Of a DNA stretch of 64,000 nt, positions 1-8,543 are shown piece after piece. The notes beneath the pieces are model-generated. The model was not told where the DNA came from. It did no database searches and saw only the letters and a program-made list of their open reading frames with translations. The stretch spans positions 1 to 64,000 of the forward strand of contig CAZBQL010000001.1 of assembly GCA_964493985.1 (NCBI GenBank), read 5' to 3'. Position numbers and translations under genes: made by a program. The first letter of the stretch is position 1. The number at the start of each line of letters is the position of its first letter. Source of the stretch: MGML01 sp964493985 (lineage in GTDB: Bacteria; Chloroflexota; Dehalococcoidia; Dehalococcoidales; UBA2162).

Positions 1-617
1 CCCCCGAACAGGTCAAGCAGTGCCTGGATGAAGTGGGAATCGGTTTCATGTTCGCCGCCGCCTTCCATCCGGCGATGAAATACGCCGGACCTCCACGCCG
101 CGAGATAGGCATTCGCACCGTATTTAATATCCTTGGCCCCCTGACCAATCCTGCCAGCGCCGAAACGTACCTGCTTGGTGTTGCGGACGGCTCACTGGTC
201 GAAACGATGGCAAAGGTACTGCAGAGTCTCGGATGCAAACACGCCCTGGTGGTGCATGGTGACGACGGTCTTGACGAGATAACCCTTACCGCAAACACCC
301 GTGTCTGTGAAGTAACCGGAGGTGAGATAAAAAACTATGAGATCAGTCCTGAAGGCTTGGGATTCTCCAAGACAGGAATGGATAGCCTTAAAGGAGGTAC
401 GGCTAAAGAAAACGCCGATCTTCTGCGGGATATTCTGAACGGGAAACAGGGCCCCCAGCGTGACATAGTGCTGATGAATGCCGCCGCCGCTCTGGTTGCC
501 GGTAAAAGGACCAGGACACTTAGAGAGGGAGTGGAAACCGCCGCCGAATCCATCGACAGCAGCAAGGCCACGGAAAAACTGGAAAGCCTGATAAAATTAA
601 CAGAAACATTCAAATAA
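1..617 (+). CDS. trpD: Anthranilate phosphoribosyltransferase, C-terminal part (5' end outside window)
   Basis: TrpD transfers the phosphoribosyl group of PRPP to anthranilate, the second step of tryptophan synthesis, in the cytoplasm. The frame is open from base 3, upstream of the first in-window start (GTG at 33), so the gene begins outside the window. About 204 of the usual 340 residues are present. Visible family signatures are FHPAMKYA, the RTVFNILGPLTNPA block and HGDDGLDE. It ends 61 bp before trpC, the gap holding a small palindrome, and is the first visible gene of a trpD-C-F-B-A cluster. The identification is secure; only the N-terminus is unseen. Confidence 0.97.
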   Translation, partial: PEQVKQCLDEVGIGFMFAAAFHPAMKYAGPPRREIGIRTVFNILGPLTNPASAETYLLGVADGSLVETMAKVLQSLGCKHALVVHGDDGLDEITLTANTRVCEVTGGEIKNYEISPEGLGFSKTGMDSLKGGTAKENADLLRDILNGKQGPQRDIVLMNAAAALVAGKRTRTLREGVETAAESIDSSKATEKLESLIKLTETFK

Positions 618-624
618 GAATATA

Positions 625-646
625 GATTCCCGCTTTCGCGGGAATG
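625..646. repeat. Short intergenic palindrome (REP-like) between trpD and trpC
   Basis: The arms ATTCCCGC (626-633) and GCGGGAAT (638-645) flank a TTTC loop, giving a strong 8-bp hairpin within the 61-bp trpD-trpC gap. No T-run follows, so it is not a classical terminator. It resembles widespread intergenic palindromes with the core ATTCCCGC-n-GCGGGAAT. It may protect the mRNA 3' end or tune the trpD/trpC ratio; that role is inference. Confidence 0.6.
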
Positions 647-678
647 ACATAATTTTTATCTGTTGAAGAGAAATTTTA

Positions 679-1452
679 ATGATACTGGATGACATAGTAG
701 CCGATAAAATACCCGAAGTAGAGCAACGTAAACGCGAAATGTCCCTTGAAGAGTTGGAAAAGCAGATACAGGAGCAGTCACCTCCTCTGGACTTTGCTTC
801 GACTCTTAAAGGTGACCGTATTCAACTTATCGCTGAGGTAAAAAAAGCATCGCCATCTAAAGGAATTATCCGCGAAGATTTCGATCCGGTCAATATAGCC
901 CTGACATATGCCGATAACGGCGCTGCCGCCATATCGGTGCTGACCGATGAAAAGTATTTCATGGGTAGCCTGGACTACCTGAGGAAAATCAGGAAAGCAC
1001 TGGACACTCCTATACCCCTCTTAAGGAAGGACTTCATGCTGGACAAGTACCAGGTATACGAAGCCAGGGCTGCCGGAGCGGATGCAATCCTGCTTATCGT
1101 CGCTATCCTCGAATCTGAGCAAATAGCAGAGTTAATGGAGTTGAGTCATCGACTCGGAATGGAATGCCTGGTCGAAACACACAACGAATATGAATGCGAA
1201 ATCGCGGTAAACTGCGGTGCGCGAATAATCGGTATAAACAATCGCGACCTGAGGACATTTGAAGTAGATATCAAGACTACAGGGAAGTTGAGACAACTGA
1301 TACCGGCCGACAGGATCGTGGTCAGTGAAAGCGGAATAAAGGACCGGAATGATATCGAGAGACTGAAAGGCTGGGATATTGACGCGGTGCTTATCGGAGA
1401 ATCGTTGATGGCTTCCTCTGATATAGCCGCTGCAATGAAGGAGTTCCTATGA
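679..1452 (+). CDS. trpC: Indole-3-glycerol phosphate synthase
   Basis: TrpC closes the ring of CdRP to indole-3-glycerol phosphate with loss of CO2. The 257-residue length is normal for a stand-alone TIM-barrel TrpC. Visible motifs are IAEVKKASPSKG near residues 51-62 (phosphate and substrate-binding lysines), LRKDFMLDKYQV, LVETHNEYE, GINNRDL and VSESGI toward the C-terminal phosphate-binding loops. The stop overlaps the trpF start (ATGA), so the two are probably translationally coupled. A GAAGAG-like Shine-Dalgarno precedes the ATG. Confidence 0.98.
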   Translation: MILDDIVADKIPEVEQRKREMSLEELEKQIQEQSPPLDFASTLKGDRIQLIAEVKKASPSKGIIREDFDPVNIALTYADNGAAAISVLTDEKYFMGSLDYLRKIRKALDTPIPLLRKDFMLDKYQVYEARAAGADAILLIVAILESEQIAELMELSHRLGMECLVETHNEYECEIAVNCGARIIGINNRDLRTFEVDIKTTGKLRQLIPADRIVVSESGIKDRNDIERLKGWDIDAVLIGESLMASSDIAAAMKEFL

Positions 1453-2111
1453 AAATAACCAAGGTGAAAATCTGCGGATTGAGTGAAGAAGAACATATAC
1501 TCGCCGCCGCTGAAGCAGGTGCCGATTTTGTCGGCATGATCTTCGCACCAGGCAAACGTCAAGTCACACCGGAAAATGCAGTCGCTCTGGTAAAAGCGGT
1601 AAAGACGTTGGATAAACCTACAGCGGTTGTAGGTGTATTCGTGAACGCACCCGCATCCGAGGTAAACCGGATAGCGAACCAGTGCGACCTTGACCTGGTG
1701 CAACTGAGCGGCGATGAGGACTGGCAGTACTGCCTTGAGATAGACAAGCCGGTAATAAAGGTGATTCATGTCGCGGATACCGACACTGTCGACAGTGTAG
1801 TCGCGAAAATAGAGGAAGGATTTAACATACTGCGGGGCAGGGATGTAATGTACCTGCTGGATACGAAAAGTGATGACGCCTACGGTGGCACCAGCCAGTC
1901 ATTCAGCCGTCACGTAGCTTCAGGAGTAGCAAAAAGAATCCCTGTTATTATAGCCGGGGGACTCAACCCGGAAAATATAGCCGGAGTTGTCGATGAAGTA
2001 CATCCCTGGGGAGTGGATGTCTCATCAGGGGTAGAGGTCGATGGTAAAAAAAATACTACCAGGATTAAAGAATTTATCAGCGAAGTGAAAGCTGTAGCGG
2101 GAGGTGGTTAA
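1449..2111 (+). CDS. trpF: Phosphoribosylanthranilate isomerase
   Basis: TrpF carries out the Amadori isomerisation of phosphoribosylanthranilate to CdRP, the substrate of TrpC. The 220-residue TIM barrel shows KICGL at the N-terminus (catalytic Cys8 region), GMIFAPGKRQV, the LLDT strand with the catalytic aspartate, YGGTSQSF, and the phosphate-binding IIAGGLNPEN and GVDVSSGVE loops. The ATG lies inside the trpC stop (4-bp overlap). The C-terminal codons encode a GGAGGTGG run that also serves as Shine-Dalgarno for trpB. Confidence 0.97.
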   Translation: MKITKVKICGLSEEEHILAAAEAGADFVGMIFAPGKRQVTPENAVALVKAVKTLDKPTAVVGVFVNAPASEVNRIANQCDLDLVQLSGDEDWQYCLEIDKPVIKVIHVADTDTVDSVVAKIEEGFNILRGRDVMYLLDTKSDDAYGGTSQSFSRHVASGVAKRIPVIIAGGLNPENIAGVVDEVHPWGVDVSSGVEVDGKKNTTRIKEFISEVKAVAGGG

Positions 2112-3296
2112 TTGATACAGGATAGAAAAGGATATTTCGGAAACTACGGCGGGCAGTTCGTCCCGGAGACGCTCATGCCTGTTCTGGATGAACTGGCGGC
2201 AGCTTATAAGGCTTTGAAGAAAGATAAAGATTTCTGGGCTGAGTTCGACTCCGTGTCCCGCGATTACTCGGGAAGACCTACTCCGCTTTACCTGGCGGAA
2301 AAACTGACCGAACACTGTGGTGGCGCCCGAATATATCTAAAACGCGAAGACCTTGCTCACACCGGAGCTCACAAGATAAACAACGCCCTCGGCCAGGGAT
2401 TACTCGCCGTGAAAATGGGCAAGCACCGGATAATCGCCGAGACCGGAGCCGGACAGCACGGCGTCGCTACCGCTGCCGTGTGTGCCAAACTCGGACTCGA
2501 ATGCATAGTGTATATGGGAGAAGAAGATATACGGAGACAGGCACTCAATGTTTTCCGCATGAAGCTGATGGGGACTGAAGTCAGGCCGGTATCCAGTGGC
2601 AGCAGGACGCTGAAAGACGCCATCAACGAGGCTATCCGTGACTGGGTAACGAACGCCAGAGATACCTATTACCTGCTTGGTTCGGTGGTAGGTCCTTATC
2701 CGTACCCGGAAATGGTCAGGGATTTTCAGTCGGTTATTGGTACGGAATCAAGGCAGCAGATACTTGAAAAAGAAGGACGTCTGCCTGACTGTATAGTCGC
2801 CTGCGTTGGGGGCGGAAGTAACGCCATCGGTATATTTCATCCATTCATCGGGGATAGGGAAGTAAGGTTGATAGGAGTAGAAGCAGCAGGAAGAGGAATA
2901 GGCAGCGGCAAACACGCTGCTACGCTGGCGGCAGGCATGGTAGGAGTCCTGCACGGCTCGAAGTCATATATTCTCCAGGATGAAAACGGCCAGATAAAGG
3001 AGACACACAGCGTTTCTGCCGGGCTGGACTATCCCGGGGTTGGACCTGAACACAGTTACCTCAAGGATACCGGGCGTGCTGAATATGTTGCGGTGGATGA
3101 TACCGATGCTCTCGAAAGTTTCCAGTTGCTGTGCCGCACCGAAGGTATTACTCCTGCACTTGAATCTTCACATGCCATACATCATGCCACACAGGTAGCG
3201 CGAAAACTGGACAAGGATAAGATAATTATCATTAATCTATCAGGGCGCGGTGATAAGGATATGGATATAGTCGAAGAAGCACTGGGGGTGAAGTAA
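2112..3296 (+). CDS. trpB: Tryptophan synthase beta chain
   Basis: TrpB is the PLP enzyme that condenses indole with serine to give tryptophan; it forms an alpha2-beta2 complex with TrpA. The start is TTG immediately after the trpF stop, supported by the GGGAGGTGG ribosome-binding site. The 394 residues include the N-terminal GGQFVPETL, the PLP-lysine motif HTGAHKINNALGQ near residue 88, ETGAGQHGVA, the phosphate cup GGGSNAIG, and SAGLDYPGVGPEH. This is the TrpB1 type that pairs with TrpA, consistent with the following gene. Confidence 0.98.
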   Translation: MIQDRKGYFGNYGGQFVPETLMPVLDELAAAYKALKKDKDFWAEFDSVSRDYSGRPTPLYLAEKLTEHCGGARIYLKREDLAHTGAHKINNALGQGLLAVKMGKHRIIAETGAGQHGVATAAVCAKLGLECIVYMGEEDIRRQALNVFRMKLMGTEVRPVSSGSRTLKDAINEAIRDWVTNARDTYYLLGSVVGPYPYPEMVRDFQSVIGTESRQQILEKEGRLPDCIVACVGGGSNAIGIFHPFIGDREVRLIGVEAAGRGIGSGKHAATLAAGMVGVLHGSKSYILQDENGQIKETHSVSAGLDYPGVGPEHSYLKDTGRAEYVAVDDTDALESFQLLCRTEGITPALESSHAIHHATQVARKLDKDKIIIINLSGRGDKDMDIVEEALGVK

Positions 3297-4072
3297 TGAG
3301 CAAAATCGAAAAAGTCTTCACCAAACAAGGACACACCGCGCTTATCGCATATATCACGACGGGTTATCCGAGCATCGACGCTACTTTAAAAGCCGTGCCG
3401 GTTCTCGCAGAGAATGGCTGCGATATCATCGAACTGGGAATACCTTTTTCAGACCCGCTTGCCGATGGAGTAACGATACAGAATGCCAGTTACCGTGCGC
3501 TGCAAAATGGTATTACTACCGACATCTGTCTGGAACTGGCCGGTGTATTGAGAAAAAAAGTAGATACTCCGCTGGTATTTATGTCCTATTATAATCCAAT
3601 CTACCACTATGGTATCGATAAATTCTGTAAAGCTTGTTCGATTTCAGGTATAGACGGTCTTATTATTCCCGACCTGCCGCCGGAAGAAGGAGTTGAGATC
3701 GAAGAGAGTTCTTCGAATAATGGCATCGATCTTATTTACCTACTCGCCCCAACGAGTAATAATGAGCGTATAAAACTTGGGGCGGAGCATTCACGGGGAT
3801 TCATTTACCTGGTCTCCGTCACAGGAGTTACCGGGGCACGGAGTTTTCTCCCTTCCGGTTTAGAAGATTTTATAAACAGAGTCAGAAAAACGACCGAAAA
3901 ACCCCTCTGTGTCGGCTTCGGCATATCTACACCGGAACAGGCAGCACAGGTAGGAAGATTAGCCGATGGTGTAATAGTTGGCAGCCGAATAGTCCAATTA
4001 TTGGAGTCCAATGATTCATTTTCCAGAATCGGCAACTTTATTTCCGAATTACGGCATGCGCTTGATTCATAA
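3296..4072 (+). CDS. trpA: Tryptophan synthase alpha chain
   Basis: TrpA cleaves indole-3-glycerol phosphate to indole, which is channelled to TrpB. The ATG overlaps the trpB stop (TAATG), indicating coupling. The 258-residue barrel has ELGIPFSDPLADG (catalytic Glu and Asp region), GLIIPDLPPEE, the LVSVTGVTGAR loop and GFGIS phosphate-binding residues. It is the last gene of the trp cluster: a strong terminator follows 33 bp downstream and the next gene is on the opposite strand. Confidence 0.98.
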   Translation: MSKIEKVFTKQGHTALIAYITTGYPSIDATLKAVPVLAENGCDIIELGIPFSDPLADGVTIQNASYRALQNGITTDICLELAGVLRKKVDTPLVFMSYYNPIYHYGIDKFCKACSISGIDGLIIPDLPPEEGVEIEESSSNNGIDLIYLLAPTSNNERIKLGAEHSRGFIYLVSVTGVTGARSFLPSGLEDFINRVRKTTEKPLCVGFGISTPEQAAQVGRLADGVIVGSRIVQLLESNDSFSRIGNFISELRHALDS

Positions 4073-4104
4073 AATAATGCCCGCGTCCATAATTTCATAA
4101 ACGA

Positions 4105-4142
4105 AAGAAGGCCATCGTACATAAGATGGCCTTCTTTTTTAT
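4105..4142. terminator. Bidirectional intrinsic terminator, trp operon and DUF5679 gene
   Basis: A 12-bp perfect stem AAGAAGGCCATC / GATGGCCTTCTT (4105-4116, 4125-4136) encloses an 8-nt loop and is followed by a T-run. The converging gene on the minus strand ends at 4158, and the A-rich 5' arm supplies a U-tract in that direction as well. Confidence 0.9.
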
Positions 4143-4157
4143 TTTCATAATTAAGCT

Positions 4158-4298
4158 TTAGCCTTTTCCAATCCTGAACATCTTGGTCCCACAGGACGGG
4201 CATACACCCTGGGTTGCGGGTTTACCGTTCTTCATTGTAATTGCTTTTGCGTCCTTAATCTCTTTCTTTGCCCTGCACTTTACACAATATCCTTCCAT
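4158..4298 (-). CDS. DUF5679-type zinc-ribbon mini-protein (46 aa)
   Basis: A 46-residue protein beginning MEGYCVKCRAKKEI and ending KMFRIGKG. Two cysteine pairs, CVKC near residue 5 and CPSCG near residue 33, would make a four-Cys zinc ribbon around a basic, possibly nucleic-acid-binding strand. This is the pattern I know as DUF5679, a mini-protein family seen in Chloroflexota and archaea; its function is unknown. A strong GGGAGG lies 8 bases before the ATG, and an excellent promoter (separate entry) lies upstream. It converges on the trp terminator. Confidence 0.85.
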   Translation of the reverse strand: MEGYCVKCRAKKEIKDAKAITMKNGKPATQGVCPSCGTKMFRIGKG

Positions 4299-4334
4299 TA
4301 CTCAACCTCCCTTTTGATTTGGTTTTAATTAGAG

Positions 4335-4363
4335 ACTATAAACATAAACACGTACTTTGTCAA
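4335..4363 (-). promoter_or_regulatory. Sigma-70-type promoter for the DUF5679 gene
   Basis: On the minus strand, TTGACA (4358-4363) and TATAGT (4335-4340) are separated by exactly 17 bp. The start codon at 4298 lies about 30 bases beyond the expected transcription start. The near-consensus quality suggests strong constitutive expression of the mini-protein. Confidence 0.7.
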
Positions 4364-4447
4364 GCACTGAACGGAAATTTCTTCAGAAGATAAACATACC
4401 CTTACTCTTTAAGTTCGGAAATTATTTAATTTAATCGTGCGTAATTA

Positions 4448-4477
4448 TTGACATTATGGAGTAAGTATGCATAAAAT
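4448..4477 (+). promoter_or_regulatory. Probable promoter of the FtsZ-like gene
   Basis: TTGACA (4448-4453) and TAAAAT (4472-4477) are spaced by 18 bp, about 28 bases before the ATG at 4505. It is divergent from the promoter of the DUF5679 gene. Confidence 0.5.
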
Positions 4478-4504
4478 TGCGAAAAGTTTGTGCTGAGGTG
4501 GTAT

Positions 4505-5680
4505 ATGAAAATAGTGGTAATTGGTCTGGGACAGTGCGGTGGAAGGATAGCTGATGAGTTCGCAAAACTGAATAACAAGGCTAAGAGACAGCGCGGCATT
4601 GAAATCGTAACCGGCGCTTTTGCTGTTAATACCGATGCTGCAGACCTGAGTGGTCTGACCGCTATCAAGCGGGACTACCAGCACAGGATATTGATTGGCG
4701 GCAGAAAAACAGGAGGCCACGGCGTCGGCAAGGTAAACGAGCTTGGCGCTGAGATCGCTAAAGAAGACTCCGATAAGGTAATAGACGCTATCAGGACAAC
4801 CAAGCGTTTTTATGAATCTGATGCCTTCTTTCTGATCGCGAGTGCCGGTGGCGGTACCGGCTCAGGCGCTCTGCCGGTAATTACACAGCATGTTAAGGCT
4901 CGTTATTCCGACAAACCGGTATACACTGCCGTTGTCCTCCCCTTCGAACATGAAGAACAGACCGAAGAACGTACAACCTATAATACCGCTACCTGTCTGA
5001 AATCAACCTACTCGGTCGCTGATGCGGTATTCCTTATTGATAACCAGAGGTATATCAGGAAGGATTCATCCCTCTCCAACAACCTGGCGAAAATCAACCA
5101 GATGATCGCCGAACCGTTTTACGGTATCCTCTGTGCCGGTGAGGAGAAAAAACCCAAATACATCGGCGCCAAACTGCTCGATGCCGGTGATATTATGCAG
5201 ACCATCGTCGGCTGGACAGTCATCGGTTACGGAAATTCTCAGATACCCCTGCTCAGGTTCCCCGGTGAAAAGTCAAGGGACTTCATCAAGAAGGGGACCG
5301 AGACCCAGAAAGCCATCCAGGCTATGGACGCCGCTATAAGCGAGCTTTCCCTGAACTGCAAACCGGAAGATGCCAGGAGAGCGCTTTTCCTGTTATCGGC
5401 TCCTTCAAGGGAAATGAACGTGGACATGGTCAAAGAACTTGGTGATTACATGAGGAATCTCGTTCCACTCGCTACTATCAGGAATGGCGACTATCCCAGA
5501 CAAAGAGGATTACTGGATGTCAGCGTTATACTTTCCGAACTGAGTGATGTTGAAAAGATAAGAGGTTACTATACCAAATCGGCCAGCCTCATACCGGTAA
5601 TGAAGAGGAGACAGGAAGAAACCGTAGAAAAACTTATGGAAATAGATGAAACTTCCAAGGATATCCCATCACTACTGTAA
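4505..5680 (+). CDS. FtsZ/tubulin-like GTPase
   Basis: A 391-residue protein of the FtsZ/tubulin superfamily. The N-terminal MKIVVIGLGQCGGRIADEF is the T1 nucleotide-binding loop, and GGGTGSG at residues 115-121 is the T4 signature. The sequence KLLDAGDIMQTI aligns with the T7 catalytic loop (NVDFADV in FtsZ) and keeps both aspartates. It is too divergent to call canonical FtsZ and lacks an obvious C-terminal conserved peptide. CetZ-like or other non-canonical family members are the closest idea. I chose the ATG at 4505 because TGAGGTGG precedes it; a GTG at 4490 would add five residues. A role in cell shape or division is inferred. A terminator follows. Confidence 0.85.
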   Translation: MKIVVIGLGQCGGRIADEFAKLNNKAKRQRGIEIVTGAFAVNTDAADLSGLTAIKRDYQHRILIGGRKTGGHGVGKVNELGAEIAKEDSDKVIDAIRTTKRFYESDAFFLIASAGGGTGSGALPVITQHVKARYSDKPVYTAVVLPFEHEEQTEERTTYNTATCLKSTYSVADAVFLIDNQRYIRKDSSLSNNLAKINQMIAEPFYGILCAGEEKKPKYIGAKLLDAGDIMQTIVGWTVIGYGNSQIPLLRFPGEKSRDFIKKGTETQKAIQAMDAAISELSLNCKPEDARRALFLLSAPSREMNVDMVKELGDYMRNLVPLATIRNGDYPRQRGLLDVSVILSELSDVEKIRGYYTKSASLIPVMKRRQEETVEKLMEIDETSKDIPSLL

Positions 5681-5698
5681 AAGTTGAAAGACTGGACT

Positions 5699-5740
5699 AC
5701 CGGCTTCAAGTAAACAAATATTTGAGGCCGGTTTTTATTT
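5699..5740 (+). terminator. Intrinsic terminator after the FtsZ-like gene
   Basis: An 11-bp stem (5699-5709 with 5722-5732, one G-U pair, core ACCGGC / GCCGGT) is followed by TTTTATTTT. Confidence 0.85.
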
Positions 5741-5772
5741 TCGTCATTATTCCTTTTTTACTGATATTTTTC

Positions 5773-5802
5773 TTGGGAAAGCCAACCTTATTGCGGTATA
5801 AT
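5773..5802 (+). promoter_or_regulatory. Probable dnaX promoter whose -10 box overlaps the upstream ATG
   Basis: TTGGGA (5773-5778), an 18-bp spacer and a consensus TATAAT (5797-5802). The A of an in-frame ATG at 5801 lies inside this -10 box. Transcription would begin near 5809, downstream of that ATG, which favours the ATG at 5819 as the dnaX start. Confidence 0.5.
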
Positions 5803-5818
5803 GGATAGCGATAACAAT

Positions 5819-7576
5819 ATGGCTTCACAGGTATTATATCGAAAATGGCGACCACGCTCTTTAGCTGAAGTAATCGGTCAGGAACCGGTAACGCAGACAC
5901 TGCGTAATGCTCTCAGAAGCGGACGAGTTTCCCATGCTTACCTGTTCTGCGGTCCCCGGGGTACAGGAAAAACCAGCACTGCCCGTAGCCTGGCTAAGGC
6001 GATTAACTGTATTAATCCCAATGACGGTGAACCGTGTAATACCTGTGAAATGTGTCTTGCGATTTCTGAAGGCAGAGCACTGGATATTATAGAGATCGAT
6101 GCGGCCAGCAATACAGGAGTCGAGGATATCCGCAGCCTCCGGGAGAAAGTAAACTACGCACCAAACCAGGCAAGTTACAAGGTCTATATCATCGACGAAG
6201 TCCATATGCTCAGTAACAGCGCTTCCAATGCGTTGCTTAAGACTCTTGAAGAACCACCCTCACATGTAGTATTTATTCTGGCCACTACCGAGGTCCAGAA
6301 AATCCTGACCACCATCCTTTCGCGATGCCAGCGTTTCGACTTCCGGAGACTGACCCAGGCTGACCTGGTCTCGTATCTCGATTACGTTTGCCAGGGTGAG
6401 GGTATTAAGGTTAAACCGGAAGCAATGCAGCTAATAGCGAAAAGTGCTACAGGCAGTGCCCGGGATGCTGTTAACCTCCTGGAAAGGCTGTCGACCTACT
6501 ACGGCTCTGAAATCGGTCTTGAACAGGTGCAGGCGGTACTCGGGATCACCGGAGATATGCGAAGCAGAGAACTTGTCAGGCATATAATGAACAGGGATAT
6601 CACTGCCGGGCTTGCTACGATTAACGGAGTAAACAATGACGGTCTGGACCTTAAACAATTCAACCGTGAACTCGTCGAATACCTCAGGGGATTATTACTG
6701 ATCAAAACAGGCTCCGGAGATTCGGCAGACCTTGTTGCGGAAGATATCGAGGAATTAAAAGAAATTGCATCCGGTGTATCTCTTGAGCAGATATTGACCG
6801 CTGTCAGGTTGTTCGGGCAGCTTGAAATCGGTATCGATAATTATCCAACCCTTCCACTGGAACTCGCTCTGATCGACTGTGTCCTTGCCGCTGAAAGTGA
6901 AAAAGAACAGGCAGAAAAGATTGATAATATAACACTCCATTCACAGATAAAGACTTCGGCTCATGAACCGGCTTATACATCCGACCCTAAAGCAAAAGCA
7001 CAACCGGCCAGGGAGACCAAGGAGAAACATGCTCAAGAGCATGACAATCATGAGCCGGTGGCTGAAGAGATAGAGTCCGCACAAGAAGATGAAATAAGTG
7101 GACCGGCTATCGTGAACAGCGAACCTGCTCCCGAATCAGGAACCGAACCCCGACATGAAGAAAAGATAGAGGAAAAGTCACAACCGCTATCTGAATCAGC
7201 CCGGGAAATTAAGCCTGAAGAAAATGGTTTATCTGCCCTGAACGGCGGCACGGAGTTGGAGAGATTAAAATTGAACTGGAGACAGGTTATCGACCTGGCG
7301 CCTCCGGAAACGAAGAAAACATCGGCTCTTGCCATTTTGAGAAGCGCTGGTATCGATCCACTTACGATCGACAATGATACGGTAGTACTGGCTTTCCGGC
7401 ACAAACAGCATAAGGAGTTAATGGAAAAAACTGAAAACCTGAAGGTGGCGGAAAAAATACTCAGCAATTTCCTTGGAAGGTCCTGCCGCGTTTCCTGTGT
7501 GCAGGAAGACAACAACCATCTGTTAAAAGCAGCCCTGAAAATGGGTGCCCAAATAATCGACCAGGAGGAGAAATGA
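5819..7576 (+). CDS. dnaX: DNA polymerase III subunits gamma and tau
   Basis: DnaX is the AAA+ motor of the clamp loader that places the sliding clamp on DNA. From the ATG at 5819 it is 585 residues starting MASQVLYRKWRP, the usual DnaX N-terminus; an upstream ATG at 5801 is disfavoured because it sits in the -10 box. Visible are Walker A GPRGTGKT (residues 45-52), the zinc module with CNTCEMC, Walker B IIDEVHML, the LSRCQRF sensor and domain III. An acidic, low-complexity linker (roughly residues 370-480) precedes a tau-like C-terminal domain. The stop overlaps the ybaB ATG. No obvious slippery frameshift site was seen. Confidence 0.97.
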   Translation: MASQVLYRKWRPRSLAEVIGQEPVTQTLRNALRSGRVSHAYLFCGPRGTGKTSTARSLAKAINCINPNDGEPCNTCEMCLAISEGRALDIIEIDAASNTGVEDIRSLREKVNYAPNQASYKVYIIDEVHMLSNSASNALLKTLEEPPSHVVFILATTEVQKILTTILSRCQRFDFRRLTQADLVSYLDYVCQGEGIKVKPEAMQLIAKSATGSARDAVNLLERLSTYYGSEIGLEQVQAVLGITGDMRSRELVRHIMNRDITAGLATINGVNNDGLDLKQFNRELVEYLRGLLLIKTGSGDSADLVAEDIEELKEIASGVSLEQILTAVRLFGQLEIGIDNYPTLPLELALIDCVLAAESEKEQAEKIDNITLHSQIKTSAHEPAYTSDPKAKAQPARETKEKHAQEHDNHEPVAEEIESAQEDEISGPAIVNSEPAPESGTEPRHEEKIEEKSQPLSESAREIKPEENGLSALNGGTELERLKLNWRQVIDLAPPETKKTSALAILRSAGIDPLTIDNDTVVLAFRHKQHKELMEKTENLKVAEKILSNFLGRSCRVSCVQEDNNHLLKAALKMGAQIIDQEEK

Positions 7577-7878
7577 ACTTCGATATGATAAAACAGGCCC
7601 GGGAACTGAAATCCAAGATGGATAAAACCCAGAAAGAACTGGGAAAAACCATCATCGAGGTTGAATCGGGTAAAGGGGCTATAAAAGTGACTATTGATGG
7701 CCAGCAGAACATACGCTCCATAAAAATATCACCGGATGTCATTGACCCGAACAAAGCGGAAAATCTCGAGAAACTTCTTCTCAAGGCAATAAAAGAAGCC
7801 ACGGATAAATCCCAGAAAATGGCTTCCAAGGAATTGAGCAAGTTGACCGGTGGTATGAAAATACCCGGCCTTATGTAG
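7573..7878 (+). CDS. ybaB: YbaB/EbfC nucleoid-associated protein
   Basis: A 101-residue YbaB-family protein that binds DNA as a dimer. It has the expected N-terminal helix (MIKQARELKSKMDKTQKEL), a GAIKVTIDGQQNIRSIKISPDVID core and a lysine-rich C-terminal helix ending KIPGLM. It overlaps the dnaX stop by 4 bp with GGAGG upstream. The dnaX-ybaB-recR order is widely conserved and links it to replication and recombinational repair. Confidence 0.95.
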   Translation: MNFDMIKQARELKSKMDKTQKELGKTIIEVESGKGAIKVTIDGQQNIRSIKISPDVIDPNKAENLEKLLLKAIKEATDKSQKMASKELSKLTGGMKIPGLM

Positions 7879-7898
7879 TTAACGAAGGAGTCGTACTA

Positions 7899-8510
7899 TT
7901 GAACGAGAATTCTCAACCCACGGCGGAGCCGATAAACAGGCTTATTCGTGAGTTTAATAAACTCCCCGGCATCGGTCCCAAGAGCGCTCAGCGAATTGCC
8001 TTTTACCTGTTACGCGCTTCCGAAGAAAACGCACGGGACCTTGCAGATGCCGTATTGTCCGTGAAAAGCCAGATTACGCTCTGTTCGTCCTGCTTTAACG
8101 TTACCGATTCGAATCCATGCCGGATATGCAGCAGCACGGAGCGCGATCAAACGAAAATATGCATCGTCGAACAACCCCAGGATATCCTTGCACTGGAACA
8201 TACCCGTGTCTACAAAGGTCTCTATCACGTCCTTCACGGTGCGATATCTCCCACCGAGGGAGTGGGTACCGAGGATATAAGGGTGAGAGAACTGCTTGAC
8301 CGCCTGAAGAATGACACCGTCGAAGAAGTGATATTAGCTACCAACACCAACATGGAAGGACAGCAGACCGCGATGTACCTCCATCACGTGATTTCAAACC
8401 TCGGTATAAAGGTAACCCGTCTTGCCATGGGACTACCCTTTGGCACCGAACTGGAATACGCCGATGATGTCACTCTTACCCGTGCTCTCGAAGGCAGACA
8501 GGAACTGTAA
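7899..8510 (+). CDS. recR: Recombination mediator protein RecR
   Basis: RecR works with RecO and RecF to load RecA at gaps. The 203-residue length is typical. The start is TTG at 7899, chosen because AAGGAG lies 8 bases upstream. It shows the helix-hairpin-helix LPGIGPKSAQRIAFYLL, a four-Cys zinc finger (CSSC and CRIC), a Toprim domain beginning ICIVEQPQDILALE, and a C-terminal part with LPFGTELEYADDVTL. recO lies 3 kb downstream. Confidence 0.97.
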   Translation: MNENSQPTAEPINRLIREFNKLPGIGPKSAQRIAFYLLRASEENARDLADAVLSVKSQITLCSSCFNVTDSNPCRICSSTERDQTKICIVEQPQDILALEHTRVYKGLYHVLHGAISPTEGVGTEDIRVRELLDRLKNDTVEEVILATNTNMEGQQTAMYLHHVISNLGIKVTRLAMGLPFGTELEYADDVTLTRALEGRQEL

Positions 8511-8543
8511 CTTCACCTGTTTATTCACGGGAGGAATGATGTT

